Of a stretch of DNA of 64,000 nt, positions 38,106 to 47,231 are shown piece by piece. Positions within the stretch are counted from its first letter, which is position 1. Every line of letters starts with the position of its first letter. The DNA comes from BP-133 sp040756995. GTDB taxonomy: Bacteria; Actinomycetota; Acidimicrobiia; IMCC26256; BP-133. Where the stretch lies: positions 20,188 to 84,187 of the forward strand of contig JBFLYK010000035.1 in NCBI GenBank assembly GCA_040756995.1, written 5' to 3'. Made by a program: the position numbers and the translations under genes. The notes beneath the pieces were generated by a model. That model was given only the letters and a program-made list of their open reading frames with translations. It was not told the origin of the DNA and ran no database searches.

Positions 38106-38537
38106 ATGACTGACGATGTCGCGCTGCTGACCGAACGGCTCGGGCGGGCGCCCGAGGGCGACTTCGAGGTCGTCGTGCGCCACGCCGACGGTGGCCCGGT
38201 CGTCATCCGCAACGCGCCGTTCCTGCGGGACGGGACGCCGATGCCGACCCGGTACTGGCTGGTCGACCCGACGGTGCGGGCGGCGGTCTCCCGCCTGGAG
38301 GCGGCCGGAGGGGTTCGGGCGGCCGAGGCGGCCATCGAACCCGAGGAGCTCGTCGCCGCCCACGCCGCCTATGCCGCCGAGCGGGACGCGGCCATCGACC
38401 CGGCGCACACCGGCCCCCGCCCGTCCGGCGGAGTGGGAGGAACGAGGCGAGGGGTGAAGTGCCTCCACGCCCACTACGCCTATTTCCTGGCCGGGGGAGA
38501 CGACCCGGTCGGACGCTGGGTGGAGGAGCATCTGTGA
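38106..38537 (+). CDS. DUF501 domain protein
   Basis: A 143-residue protein with DUF501 hallmarks: LLTERLGRAPEGDFEVVVRH, VIRNAPFLRDGTPMPTRYWL, a variable helix, and VKCLHAHYAYFLAGGDDPVG near the end with a conserved Cys-x2-His. Function is unknown; in mycobacteria the homologue (Rv1025) lies between the ftsB-like gene and ppx. A TAGACT box formed by the preceding stop lies 10 nt before the ATG. Confidence 0.88.
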   Translation: MTDDVALLTERLGRAPEGDFEVVVRHADGGPVVIRNAPFLRDGTPMPTRYWLVDPTVRAAVSRLEAAGGVRAAEAAIEPEELVAAHAAYAAERDAAIDPAHTGPRPSGGVGGTRRGVKCLHAHYAYFLAGGDDPVGRWVEEHL

Positions 38538-38591
38538 CCGAGCGCCGAAGGCACACCGGCCCGAAGGGGGTTCGGTTGGCGCGGGCCGGGG

Positions 38592-39527
38592 GTGACTGAG
38601 GTGCGAGTACGCCTGGCCGCCGTCGACATGGGCACGAACTCGACCCGGTTGCTGGTGGCCGACAGCGACGGGGGCGGGCCAGCGGCGCCGCTCAGCACGA
38701 TCGAGCGGCACATGCACATCACCCGGCTCGGCCAGGGTGTCAACGCCGCCCGGCAACTCCACCCCGACGCCATCGACCGGACGTTGGCCGTCCTGCGCAA
38801 GTACCGCGACGTCATGGACGCCACCGGTGTCGAAGGCGTCCGGGCCACCGCCACCAGCGCCGCCCGCGATGCCGCCAACCGCGACGACCTCTTCGGCCCG
38901 GCGGCGGAGATCCTCGGCACCACCGTGGAGCTCCTCTCCGGCGACGAGGAGGGCCGCCTCACCTTTCTCGGCGCCACCACCGGGCTCGACGCCCCGGCGC
39001 CCCACCTGGTGGTCGACATCGGCGGCGGGTCGACGGAGTTCACCGTCGGCGCCGGCACTCCCGAAGGCACCCTGTCCGTCGACGTCGGCTGCGTGCGGCT
39101 CACCGAGGCCTGGCTCCACTCCGACCCGCCGGCGCCCGAGGAGCTGTCGCAGGCCCTCTCGGTGGTGCAGTCCTACCTCGACGACGTCGACCGGCTGCTG
39201 CCCGCCGCCGGCCAGGCCCACACGCTGATCGGCACGGCCGGAACGGTCACCACCGTCGCCGCCGTCGAGATCGGCCTGGCGGAGTACGACCCCGAGGTGC
39301 TCCACCACTTCCGGCTCACCCGGGAGGCGGCGGAGGACGTGTTCCGCACACTGGCCACCGAAGCCGCCGCCGACCGGCGCCACAACCCCGGCCTCGAGCC
39401 GGGCCGCGTCGACGTGATCGTCGGCGGCGCCGCCGTCCTCGTGGCGGTCATGCGCCACTGGGCCTTCGAGGAGATGATCGTCTCCGAGGCCGACATCCTC
39501 GACGGCCTCATCCGCTCGCAGCTGTGA
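38592..39527 (+). CDS. ppx: Exopolyphosphatase / guanosine pentaphosphatase family protein
   Basis: A 311-residue ASKHA-fold phosphatase with LAAVDMGTNSTRLLVAD, VRATATSAARDAANRDD, LLSGDEEGRLTFLGAT, the phosphate loop VVDIGGGSTEFTVG and LIGTAGTVTTVAAVE. Such proteins degrade polyphosphate or convert pppGpp to ppGpp; which activity cannot be told. It matches the short actinobacterial Ppx type. The start could be GTG 38592 or 38601. The stop overlaps the next gene (GTGA). Confidence 0.92.
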   Translation: MTEVRVRLAAVDMGTNSTRLLVADSDGGGPAAPLSTIERHMHITRLGQGVNAARQLHPDAIDRTLAVLRKYRDVMDATGVEGVRATATSAARDAANRDDLFGPAAEILGTTVELLSGDEEGRLTFLGATTGLDAPAPHLVVDIGGGSTEFTVGAGTPEGTLSVDVGCVRLTEAWLHSDPPAPEELSQALSVVQSYLDDVDRLLPAAGQAHTLIGTAGTVTTVAAVEIGLAEYDPEVLHHFRLTREAAEDVFRTLATEAAADRRHNPGLEPGRVDVIVGGAAVLVAVMRHWAFEEMIVSEADILDGLIRSQL

Positions 39528-40644
39528 CCGCGCTGCGAGCAGGCGTTTCGGAGCTGCTGCTCCTCGGGCCCGGCCCGTCGAACCCTTTCCCGAGGCGACC
39601 ACCGCCCTGGCCCGCCCGGTGCTCGGCCACCTCGACCCGGAGTTCCTCGCCCTCTATGCCGAAGTCGGCGACCGCCTGCGGGCCGTCTTCCAGACCACCA
39701 ACCGTGTCACGCTCCCGGTGTCGGGGACGGGGAGCGCCGGCATGGAGACCTGCCTCGTCAACCTGCTCGAACCGGGTGACACCGCCATCGTCGGCGTCAA
39801 CGGCTACTTCGGCGAACGGCTCTGCGAGGTCGCCCGCCGCATCGGCGCCGACGTCGTGCGGGTCGAGGGCGAATGGGGGCGGCCCCTCGATCCCGAGCGG
39901 CTCCTGGACGCGCAGCGAACCGCCGCCGGCGGACGGGCCCGGCTCGTCGCCGTGGTGCACGCCGAGACCTCGACCGGCGTCCGCAACGACGTCGCACCGC
40001 TGCAGGCCCTGCAGGACACCGACGCGCTCTTCGTGCTCGACACCGTCACGTCGCTCGGCGGCCTTCCGGTCGAAGTCGACGCCTGGGGTGTCGATGCCGC
40101 CTACTCCGCCACCCAGAAGTGTCTCGGCGCCGTCTCCGGTCTGGCACCGGTCACGTTCTCCGAGCGGGCGCGGGCCCGGGTGGCCGCCCGGGGGGCGGAG
40201 CGGCCGGTGGCGTCGTTCTATCTCGACATCGGCCTCCTCGACGCCTACATCGGTGAGCCGCACCGCTACCACCACACCGCCAGCTCGGTGCTGGTCTCGG
40301 CGCTCCACGCCGGTCTCGGCCGGCTGCTCGACGAGGGCCTCCCGGCGGTGTGGGAACGTCACCGCCGGGTCGGCGACTTCCTCCAGTCCGCCTTGCCCAC
40401 ACTCGGTTTCGAGCTGGTCGCCCCCGAGACGCACCGCCTTCCGCAGCTCACCGCCGCCCGTCTGCCCAACGGCGTGGACGACGCCAAGACCCGCCGGCGC
40501 CTGCGCGACGAGTTCGCCATCGAGGTCGGCGGCGGCCTCGGGCCGTTCGCCGGTCAGGCGTGGCGCATCGGCCTCATGGGCCACGGCGCCCGGGAGCGGT
40601 CGGTGGCCACGCTCCTGGGCGCCCTCGGATCACTGCTGGGGTAG
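39524..40644 (+). pseudogene. Class V aminotransferase (alanine/serine-glyoxylate type) with a frameshift
   Basis: The GTG at 39524 overlaps the ppx stop and begins a good N-terminus, ELLLLGPGPSNPFP. The rest of the family sequence, EATTALARPVLGHLDPEFLA, continues in another frame from about 39592, through LPVSGTGSAGMETCLVNLL and the PLP-Lys site SATQKCLGAVSGLAPVTF to 40644. Adding one C in the run at 39589-39591 restores a single frame of about 373 residues. It may be a sequencing error, a true recent mutation, or recoding. An internal GTG at 39619 would lack the N-terminal glycine-rich segment. If active it would transaminate glyoxylate, which fits the glycolate operon nearby. Confidence 0.75.
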
Positions 40645-40656
40645 AGGGAGCCGACG

Positions 40657-41049
40657 TCAGTGCGGGTCGACCGTCGGCCCGGGCTCCTCGACCGGGCAGA
40701 GGCAGAACTCGTTGCCTTCCGGGTCGAGCATGACCGTCCAGGGAAACGGACCGGCCAGCTCACCCTCCGCCCGGCGGGCGCCGAGGTCCAGCGCCGAGTC
40801 GACCGCCGATTTCACGTCGGGCACCACCAGGTCGAGGTGCAGCCGGTTCTTGCCCTGCTTCGGTTCCGGCACGGCCAGGAACAGCAGGTTGGGCCCGTCC
40901 TCGGAGAGCTTGGCCAGCTCGGCGTAGTCCTCGCCGACCTCGACCACGGCCACGCCGAGCAGCGCGCTCCAGAAGCCGCCCAGCCGGTGCGGGTCCTCGC
41001 AGTCGATCGTGATCGTCCCGACCCTCACTCCACCCAACCCACCCATCAT
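40657..41049 (-). CDS. VOC-family (glyoxalase-like) protein
   Basis: A 130-residue protein with the paired beta-alpha-beta-beta-beta pattern of the vicinal-oxygen-chelate fold: VGTITIDCEDPHRLGGFWSAL with a metal-ligand-type Asp/His pair, LHLDLVVPDVKSAVDSALDLG, and VMLDPEGNEFCLCP. Substrate unknown. The ATG at 41049 lies in an ATGA overlap with the orn stop, so it is coupled to orn. Confidence 0.83.
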   Translation of the reverse strand: MMGGLGGVRVGTITIDCEDPHRLGGFWSALLGVAVVEVGEDYAELAKLSEDGPNLLFLAVPEPKQGKNRLHLDLVVPDVKSAVDSALDLGARRAEGELAGPFPWTVMLDPEGNEFCLCPVEEPGPTVDPH

Positions 41050-41597
41050 TTGAAGATCGTCTCCCGGTAGTAGCGCAGTTCCTGGATCGACGCTGTGATG
41101 TCGGGCAGCGCCCGGTGGTCCTCCCCCTTGTCCGGACGGGCGGCGAACGCCTCCCGGTACCACCGCCGGCACAGCTCCTTGATCGACGACACGTCGATCG
41201 ACCGGTAGTGCAGGTGCTCCTCGATCTCGGGGAGATAGCGAGCCAGGAACCGGCGGTCCATCCCGATGGAGTTGCCGCACAACGGCACCGTCCGGGGCTC
41301 GGGCACGTGCCCCTTGATGTACTCGAGCACCCGCCGGCCCGCTTCCTCGAGCGGGATTCCCGACGTGCCGATCTCGGCCAGCAGCCCCGATCGTTCATGC
41401 ATCTGACGGACGAAGTCGCTCATCCGGGCCAGGACCCCGGGCGGCTGGGCCACCACCACCGACAGCCCGGCGTCGAGCGGCTCGAGCGTCGTGGCCGACG
41501 TGGCGATCACGGCGATCTCGACGATGGTGTCGTGCTCCACGTCGAGGCCGGTCATCTCCAGATCCATCCAGATGAGAACCTCATTGCCATCGCTCAC
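41046..41597 (-). CDS. orn: Oligoribonuclease
   Basis: A 183-residue DEDDh exonuclease that degrades 2-5-nt RNAs, including pGpG from cyclic di-GMP turnover. Exo I IWMDLEMTGLDVEHDTIVEI, Exo II PLCGNSIGMDRRFLARYLPE, and Exo III HRALPDITASIQELRYY are all present. TAGCGT (41611-41606) ends 8 nt before the GTG start, giving a probable leaderless mRNA divergent from the acetyltransferase. The two diguanylate cyclases in the window make its pGpG role relevant. Confidence 0.96.
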   Translation of the reverse strand: MSDGNEVLIWMDLEMTGLDVEHDTIVEIAVIATSATTLEPLDAGLSVVVAQPPGVLARMSDFVRQMHERSGLLAEIGTSGIPLEEAGRRVLEYIKGHVPEPRTVPLCGNSIGMDRRFLARYLPEIEEHLHYRSIDVSSIKELCRRWYREAFAARPDKGEDHRALPDITASIQELRYYRETIFK

Positions 41598-41632
41598 GGC
41601 TCAGCACGCTACAGCCACTAACTTCTTCGACC

Positions 41633-42241
41633 GTGACGCGCCTCGTTGGCCCCCGAGTGGTGCTGCGGCCGCTCGAACCGGCCGACGGCGATGCCTGGCG
41701 CGAGGTGCGCTGGCGCAACCGGGAATGGCTCGAGCCCTGGGAGCCGCTGCCCGAGCCGGGTTCGCCCGACCTCATGCGCGACGCCGCCGCCTTCCGAGCC
41801 CGCTGCGCCTCGGCCGCCCGCCAGCGCCACCTCGACACCGCCCACCCGCTGGCGATCTTTCTCCACGACGGCACGCTGGCCGGGGAGATCAACCTGTCGG
41901 GTATCCAGCGGGGGCCGTTCCAGAGCGCCCACGTCGGCTACTGGATCGACCAGGCGCACGCCGGGCGGGGTCTCGTTCCCGAGGCTCTCGTCCTGGTGCT
42001 CCGGCTGGCCTTCGAGGAGCTGAAGCTCCACCGGATCGAGGTGGCCATCGTCCCCCGCAACAAGGCCAGCCGTCGGGTGGTGGAGAAGCTCGGCCTCCGG
42101 GAGGAAGGCACGGCCAAGGACTATCTGCAGATCCGGGGCGTGTGGGAAGACCACGTCCGCTACGGCATCACCGCCACCGAGTGGACGGCCCGCCGGCTGG
42201 AGCTGACCGAGCGGTTCCTGACCCGCAGCCCGGTGTCCTAA
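41633..42241 (+). CDS. RimJ/RimL-type GNAT N-acetyltransferase
   Basis: A 202-residue protein with the GNAT fold of the RimJ/RimL group: VVLRPLEPADGDAWREVRWR, LAGEINLSGIQRGPFQSAHV, the acetyl-CoA loop GYWIDQAHAGRGLVPEAL, HRIEVAIVPRNKASRRVVEK and LGLREEGTAKDYLQIRG. It probably acetylates the N-terminus of a ribosomal or other protein. TAACTT ends 8 nt before the GTG start. rimJ also lies near moeA1 in mycobacteria. Its stop overlaps that of the convergent CBS gene. Confidence 0.86.
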   Translation: MTRLVGPRVVLRPLEPADGDAWREVRWRNREWLEPWEPLPEPGSPDLMRDAAAFRARCASAARQRHLDTAHPLAIFLHDGTLAGEINLSGIQRGPFQSAHVGYWIDQAHAGRGLVPEALVLVLRLAFEELKLHRIEVAIVPRNKASRRVVEKLGLREEGTAKDYLQIRGVWEDHVRYGITATEWTARRLELTERFLTRSPVS

Positions 42242-42654
42242 TACCCCTCCCCGGCGACCGACGCGATGTTGGACCGGTCCGGCCGGCTGCAGCCCAACAC
42301 TCCGGCCATGAGGTCGCGGATCGACAGGATGCCGATCTCGTGGTCACCGTCGATCACCACCAGATGCCGGAAACCATGCTCCAGCATCGTGCGGGCGGCC
42401 TCCATCGTGTCCCACTCGGAGGTGGCCACGATGGCGTTCCAGGTCATGTAGTCGGCGACGGTCGCCGAATTCGGGTCGACCCCTTCGGCCACCGCCCGGA
42501 GGACGTCGCGCTCGGAGAGGATCCCCGGCGCCTCCTCCGTGAGGACGATGGCCGAGCCGACCCGCTTGGCGTTCATCAGCTTGGCTGCCTGGGCCAGGGT
42601 GTGGGCGGGCCCGACGGTGACGAGGTCCCGCACCACGAGGTCGCGGATCTCCAT
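42238..42654 (-). CDS. Two-CBS-domain protein
   Basis: A 138-residue stand-alone Bateman module: two CBS domains, the first with VRDLVTVGPAHTLAQAAKLM and ILSERDVLRAV, the second with TMEAARTMLEHGFRHLVVID and GILSIRDLMAGVLG. Such proteins bind adenosine ligands (AMP, ATP, c-di-AMP) and regulate partners. No partner is evident. TAGGCT lies 6 nt before the ATG. Confidence 0.88.
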   Translation of the reverse strand: MEIRDLVVRDLVTVGPAHTLAQAAKLMNAKRVGSAIVLTEEAPGILSERDVLRAVAEGVDPNSATVADYMTWNAIVATSEWDTMEAARTMLEHGFRHLVVIDGDHEIGILSIRDLMAGVLGCSRPDRSNIASVAGEGY

Positions 42655-42663
42655 GGAGGAAGC

Positions 42664-43740
42664 CTAGACCTCGCGTCCACCCCCGCGGCCAGGGGTCCCC
42701 GGCCGTTTCACCACTGCGGGGGAGCGGCGGAAGAAGTCCTCCACCGCGGCGTCGTAGCGGTAGGCGGGCCGGGGTTCGCCCACCGTCGAACGGAGCCGGA
42801 GGCCGCGGGCGAAGTCCTCCACGGTGCCGGCCGACGTGTATTGGTACCGGTAACCGGCCTCCTTCAGCCGGCGGTTGTCGACACCCCGGCCGTGGCGCAA
42901 GAGGCTCTGCACCTCGAGCGGCAGGTCGACGATCCCCAGGCGGCGCAACGCTCCAGCGGCCGCGCCCGTCCCCAGAGGGGTGATCGCCACCCGGCGGCGG
43001 CCGACGATGCGGCACACGTCGCTCCAGGGGAGCGTCCCGTCGCCGGCGACGTTGAAGACGCCCGGCACGTCGCGGCGGGCGGTGAAGCACAGGGCGCCGA
43101 GCACGTCGTCCTGGTGGGTGAACTGCAGCCGGGGATCGAAGCCGAAGATCTCCGGCACCACCGGCAACCGCAGCGCCCTCGACAGCGGCGTGTCGAGGTC
43201 GGGGCCGAGGACATTGGAGAACCGCAGCCGGGTCACCACCACGTCCGGATGGTCGTCGGCGAAGTCCGAGACGTAGCCCTCCACTTCCAGCAGGCTGCGC
43301 TCCACCCGGGTGCGGGCCGGGCCGGCGCGGTGGGCGTCCTCGGCGAAGAAGTACGGGTCCTTCGGCGTCGAGCCGTAGACCAGCGTCGAGGACTTGAGCA
43401 CCACCTTGCGGACCGACGAACCCGGCGCCCCCGCCGCGGCCAGAAGGTTCATGGTGCCGATCACGTTGGTCTCGTGGAGAGCCCGGGGACCGATCGTGGT
43501 GGAGTCGACCTCGAGGTGCGTGTGGAGGATCGTGTCGACCTCGGTGGCCCGGACCAGCCGGGAGAGGATCGAGTACGACGAGTCGGCCCGCACCACCTCC
43601 GTACGTTCCAGCGGCACGGCCGGCGCCCGGGTGTCGAGGCCGACGACCACCTCGACGGACGGGTCCTGCTCGATGACCTGCGCCGTCCGCCCGCCCCAGA
43701 AGGTGCCGATCCCGGTGACGAGCACCCGCTGGCCCCCCAT
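42664..43740 (-). CDS. NAD(P)-dependent epimerase/dehydratase-like SDR protein
   Basis: A 358-residue extended short-chain dehydrogenase. The N-terminal loop VLVTGIGTFWGGRTAQVIEQ departs from the usual GxxGxxG (GIGTFWG), and the usual YxxxK is hard to find (YFFAEDAHRAG instead), so catalysis may be altered or lost. The region RLRFSNVLGPDLDTPLSRAL and FNVAGDGTLPWSDVCRIVG is typical of sugar-epimerase relatives found next to acyltransferases in Actinomycetota. The ATG shares one base with the stop of the upstream acyltransferase gene, so the two are coupled; a lipid or glycolipid role is likely. Confidence 0.78.
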   Translation of the reverse strand: MGGQRVLVTGIGTFWGGRTAQVIEQDPSVEVVVGLDTRAPAVPLERTEVVRADSSYSILSRLVRATEVDTILHTHLEVDSTTIGPRALHETNVIGTMNLLAAAGAPGSSVRKVVLKSSTLVYGSTPKDPYFFAEDAHRAGPARTRVERSLLEVEGYVSDFADDHPDVVVTRLRFSNVLGPDLDTPLSRALRLPVVPEIFGFDPRLQFTHQDDVLGALCFTARRDVPGVFNVAGDGTLPWSDVCRIVGRRRVAITPLGTGAAAGALRRLGIVDLPLEVQSLLRHGRGVDNRRLKEAGYRYQYTSAGTVEDFARGLRLRSTVGEPRPAYRYDAAVEDFFRRSPAVVKRPGTPGRGGGREV

Positions 43741-44636
43741 CAGCCGAACCACACGCTGCGGCGGAGGGACAGCATGTCGTAGAGGGCGTCCTGAATCCTG
43801 GTGCGGATGGCCTCCGACTCCTCCATCACCCGGCTGCGGGGATAGCGCTCCTGCCCGCCGGGGACGTCGAAGTGGACCGGCTCGAGCACCCGGAGCCGGA
43901 ACTTCGCCGGGAAGTAGGCCAGCAGCCCCAGCGGCCCGAGCAGCGCCATGTTGGCCGTGAACGGCACGTAGGGAACCCGCAGGAGACGGGCCAGCGTGTT
44001 GCTCCGGGCCAGGATCGGCATCGACTCCTCGGCGCCCACGACGGCGATCGGCACGATCGGGACGCCGGCCCGCATGGCGGTCTCGACGAACCCGCCCCGG
44101 CCGAAGCGCTTGAGTTGGTAGCGGTCCTTGTAGAGCTTGCTCGGACCCTTCACGCCTTCGGGGAAGACCAGGACCAGCTGGCCCTCGTCGTGGAGGAGGC
44201 GATGGGCGTTGTCGGGGTGGGCGGTGACGCCGCCGGCCCGCGACCACAGCGTCCCGACCACCGGCACGCTGCGGAAGAAGAAGTCGGCCAGGCCGTAGAC
44301 GGCCCGCCCGAGTTCCTTCTCGATCCCGTGCATGATCACCGGGGCGTCGGACGGGATGGCCCCGGCATGGTTCGACACCAGCAGGGCGCCGCCGGCTCGG
44401 GGGATGTGGTCCAGCCCTTCCCACTCCGTCCGGAACCAGTGGCTGTAGATCGGCTCGTAGAGGGTGCGGATGAGCTGCCGCATGTGCTCGCTGCGGCCCC
44501 ACCCGTCGACGTCGGACAGCTTGGTGTCGAGATCGGTCACGCCCCGGTTGGGCGGGCGGGGAACGGGCACGAGCTCCCGGCCGGTCGACACCTCGGCGCC
44601 GAGGAGGGGCGGGGAGGTCGGGAGTTCAGGCTCCAT
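43740..44636 (-). CDS. PlsC-like glycerolipid acyltransferase
   Basis: A 298-residue protein with the LPLAT fold: the acyl-transfer motif is HAGAIPSD (H-x6-D rather than the usual H-x4-D, seen in an actinobacterial subgroup), then VFPEGVKGPSKLYKDRYQLK for the glycerol-phosphate-binding FPEG, and VPIVPIAVVGAEE. It probably acylates a glycerol-based or other lipid at the membrane. The start is ATG 44636 (MEPELP); ATG 44648 is in frame but would leave almost no space to the divergent MFS gene. Confidence 0.84.
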   Translation of the reverse strand: MEPELPTSPPLLGAEVSTGRELVPVPRPPNRGVTDLDTKLSDVDGWGRSEHMRQLIRTLYEPIYSHWFRTEWEGLDHIPRAGGALLVSNHAGAIPSDAPVIMHGIEKELGRAVYGLADFFFRSVPVVGTLWSRAGGVTAHPDNAHRLLHDEGQLVLVFPEGVKGPSKLYKDRYQLKRFGRGGFVETAMRAGVPIVPIAVVGAEESMPILARSNTLARLLRVPYVPFTANMALLGPLGLLAYFPAKFRLRVLEPVHFDVPGGQERYPRSRVMEESEAIRTRIQDALYDMLSLRRSVWFG

Positions 44637-44649
44637 CAGGGGGCCCATT

Positions 44650-45975
44650 ATGGTGCGGGGTCTGATGGCGAGTAGCGGCCGGGGGTTGCGGCACGCCTTC
44701 CGGGCGTTGCGACATCGGGACTTCGCCCTGTTCTGGTCCGGGGCGTTCGTGTCCAGCATCGGGATGTGGATGCAGAACGTCACCGTCCCGTTCCTGCTCC
44801 ACGAAGCCACCGGCTCCGCCGCCTGGGTCGGCCTCGGCGCCTTCAGCCAGTTCGCTCCGGTCATGGTGATGAGTCCCCTCGGCGGCTCGTTGGCCGACCG
44901 CCATTCCCGGCGCCAGATCCTCGTCTGGAACCAGATCGCCCTGCTGGTACTGGCTCTCGCCCTGTGGCTGTCGGTGAGGGGCGGGGACGTCCAGCCCGGG
45001 GCTCTGGTGGCGCTGGTCGGGCTGGCGGGAATGGTGACCGGCCTCGGCATCCCCGCCTGGCAGAGCTTCGTGGCGGAACTCGTGCCGCGCCAGTCCCTGC
45101 TCAACGCCGTGACGCTCAACTCGGCGCAGTTCAACGCCTCCCGGGCCATCGGGTTCATGCTCGGAGGACTGGCGTTGTACTCGGTGGGGCCCGGCCTTTC
45201 GTTCCTCGCCAACGGCCTGTCGTACCTGGCCGTGCTGGGCGCGCTGGCGGCCATCCGCCCCCGGCCCGATGGCAACGTCGACAGCGGGGAGGCGACGCTG
45301 GCCACCCCGGCCGAGGTGGCCGGGCCGGCGACGTTCCGGCTCGGCCTGGCCTATGTCCGGGACCATCCCGGTCTCCAGCTCGCCGTCGTGACCGTCGGCA
45401 TCGTCATGTTCCTCGGCGGGCCGGTGATCCAACTGGCGCCGGTCTTCGCCCGCGACACCTTCGGGGTCGACGAGCGGGCCTACGGCTTCCTGGCTGCCGC
45501 CCTCGGCATCGGCGCCACCGCCGGCTCGGTGGTGCTCGGTGCCTACGGCGACGGCGTACGGCGCTCCCGTCTGGTCATCGCCGCCGTCGTCACCTACGGC
45601 GTGGCCGTGCTCGGCATGGCCGTGACCCCCAGCTACGCCGGCGGCCTGGCCGCCATGACCTGCATCGGGGTGGCCTACCTGGCGGTGGCCAGCGTCCTCA
45701 ACACGTCGATCCAACTGGCGGTCGACGACCGGTTCCGGGGGCGGGTCCTCGCCCTCTACGTGATGGTCTTCACCGGTGCGTACCCGCTGGGATCACTGGT
45801 CCAGGGCGTGGCCACCGACCGCTTCGGCGTGCGGGCCGTCGTCGGGGTGGCTGGCGCAGCGCTGTTGGGCTACGCCGGGCTCCTGGCCTCCCGGCCGGCC
45901 GCCGTCGGCTCCCTCGACATCGCCATGGGCGCCGGCGTTCAGCCGCTCCACGGCGTCGACCAGCCGGGGGGGTAG
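44650..45975 (+). CDS. MFS transporter (EntS/MefA-like exporter group)
   Basis: A 441-residue membrane protein with 12 predicted helices; the start LRHRDFALFWSGAFVSSIG, the A-type loop GGSLADRHSRRQILVWNQI and the second-half GFLAAALGIGATAGSVVLGAYGD place it among macrolide/siderophore-efflux-type MFS exporters. Substrate unknown. ATG 44650 or 44665. Its 3' end overlaps the convergent C39-like gene by 37 nt. Confidence 0.86.
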   Translation: MVRGLMASSGRGLRHAFRALRHRDFALFWSGAFVSSIGMWMQNVTVPFLLHEATGSAAWVGLGAFSQFAPVMVMSPLGGSLADRHSRRQILVWNQIALLVLALALWLSVRGGDVQPGALVALVGLAGMVTGLGIPAWQSFVAELVPRQSLLNAVTLNSAQFNASRAIGFMLGGLALYSVGPGLSFLANGLSYLAVLGALAAIRPRPDGNVDSGEATLATPAEVAGPATFRLGLAYVRDHPGLQLAVVTVGIVMFLGGPVIQLAPVFARDTFGVDERAYGFLAAALGIGATAGSVVLGAYGDGVRRSRLVIAAVVTYGVAVLGMAVTPSYAGGLAAMTCIGVAYLAVASVLNTSIQLAVDDRFRGRVLALYVMVFTGAYPLGSLVQGVATDRFGVRAVVGVAGAALLGYAGLLASRPAAVGSLDIAMGAGVQPLHGVDQPGG

Positions 45976-47180
45976 GCCACGTAGGCCGTCCCGCCGGAGT
46001 GGGTGAGCCACACGTTCTCCAGCTCCGCCCGCTGGTAGGTGCGCCGGACGGCGCCGTCGCCCTTGCCGGCCGGGTCGTTCACCACCGGGTTGCCGTTGGC
46101 GTCGAAGCCGACCAGCACACCGAGATGGCCGTCGGAGCTGGAGACGGGTGCCCCGGTCAGCTTGCCCGGCTTCCAGGCGTAGCTCATCCCGACCGGCACG
46201 CCGGCCGCGATCCACGGCTCGGCGTCGGCCAGGCTGCGGAACCGCACGACGGATGCCTCGAGGCCCCGGACCGCGGCGTAGGCGGTGTTGAACGGCCAGT
46301 TGCCGTGACCCTCGTAGACCCAGTCGTAGACGCCGTCGACGGCGGCCCGCACCCGCGGTTCACAGGGGCCGGTCTCCTTGGCCCAGTAGGCGATGATCAT
46401 CGAGATCGACGTCGGTGAGCACCAACCCGAGTCGCCGTCGGGATACGACTGCGTGCAGGGCGGCACCTCGAGGACCGTTCCCCAGCGGGCCGGGTCGCCG
46501 GGGGCGGCCGGCGGCGGACCGTTCTTTCCGCCCGGCGCCCTCGGCGGCGGGCTCGACACCGCCACCGCCGCCATCCGCAGGCTGGGCACGGCGTCGGGCC
46601 GGACGGTCATGAACCGGACCTTGACCTGCAGCGCCTCGGCCGCCGGTTTCCCGTCGGGAATCACCAGGGTGTCGGTGGCCACGCCGGCGTCATCGTCGTC
46701 CTGGCCCTTGACCGAGTGGCGGGCGACGGTGGACCGGTCGGCGGCCCACACCCCGGCGCTGTACCACTTCGTGAGCCGGCCGCCGGGCAGCTGCGCCCGC
46801 AGCAGCACCTCGATCCAGGAGCCGGGCGGCGTGTCGGCGTTCCACGACGGGACGGCCCGGGTGACCCCGAACCCCGCCGCGGTCATCGGGCTCGTGACCT
46901 CGCCGAAGACGTAGGGTCCACCGTTGTAGTAGTGCTTGCCGTGGTAGGCGCCGGCGGCGTCGGAGGCCGGCTGGGCCGTGGCCGGGTCGAGGGCAAGGCG
47001 CCGGTCGTCGGTGCGGGTGGTGCCCGGACCCCGTTCCCATCCGTCGAGCGCGCCGTCCACGGCCCGCCAGAAGAACTGCGAGGTCCGGTAGCCCGGATCG
47101 GCCGCTCCGGCCGGGGCGGCGCCGGGCAGCGGCAGCGCTGCGCTGGCCAGTGCCCCGAGCACCATGACGACGGTCCGCAC
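45939..47180 (-). CDS. Secreted C39-like cysteine peptidase
   Basis: A 413-residue protein with a signal peptide (VVMVLGALASAALPLPGAAP), an N-terminal beta-sandwich-like region (about 35-200), a Pro-rich linker, and a peptidase C39-like domain with Cys254 in GDSGWCSPTS, His in SDGHLGVLVGFD and Asp/Asn in PVVNDPAGKG. Single-domain relatives are papain-like peptidases or acyl hydrolases outside the cell. GTG 47180 is chosen as the start; upstream CATACT at 6 nt fits a near-leaderless promoter. Confidence 0.83.
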   Translation of the reverse strand: MRTVVMVLGALASAALPLPGAAPAGAADPGYRTSQFFWRAVDGALDGWERGPGTTRTDDRRLALDPATAQPASDAAGAYHGKHYYNGGPYVFGEVTSPMTAAGFGVTRAVPSWNADTPPGSWIEVLLRAQLPGGRLTKWYSAGVWAADRSTVARHSVKGQDDDDAGVATDTLVIPDGKPAAEALQVKVRFMTVRPDAVPSLRMAAVAVSSPPPRAPGGKNGPPPAAPGDPARWGTVLEVPPCTQSYPDGDSGWCSPTSISMIIAYWAKETGPCEPRVRAAVDGVYDWVYEGHGNWPFNTAYAAVRGLEASVVRFRSLADAEPWIAAGVPVGMSYAWKPGKLTGAPVSSSDGHLGVLVGFDANGNPVVNDPAGKGDGAVRRTYQRAELENVWLTHSGGTAYVAYPPGWSTPWSG

Positions 47181-47231
47181 GGCCCCAGTATGGCCGCCGG
47201 GCACTGAGCCGGCAGTGAGGCTGTCATCCCT

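Noticed and set aside
45939..45975. 37-nt tail overlap of convergent MFS and C39-like genes
   Set aside because: Small convergent overlaps are common in dense genomes; both C-termini look natural.
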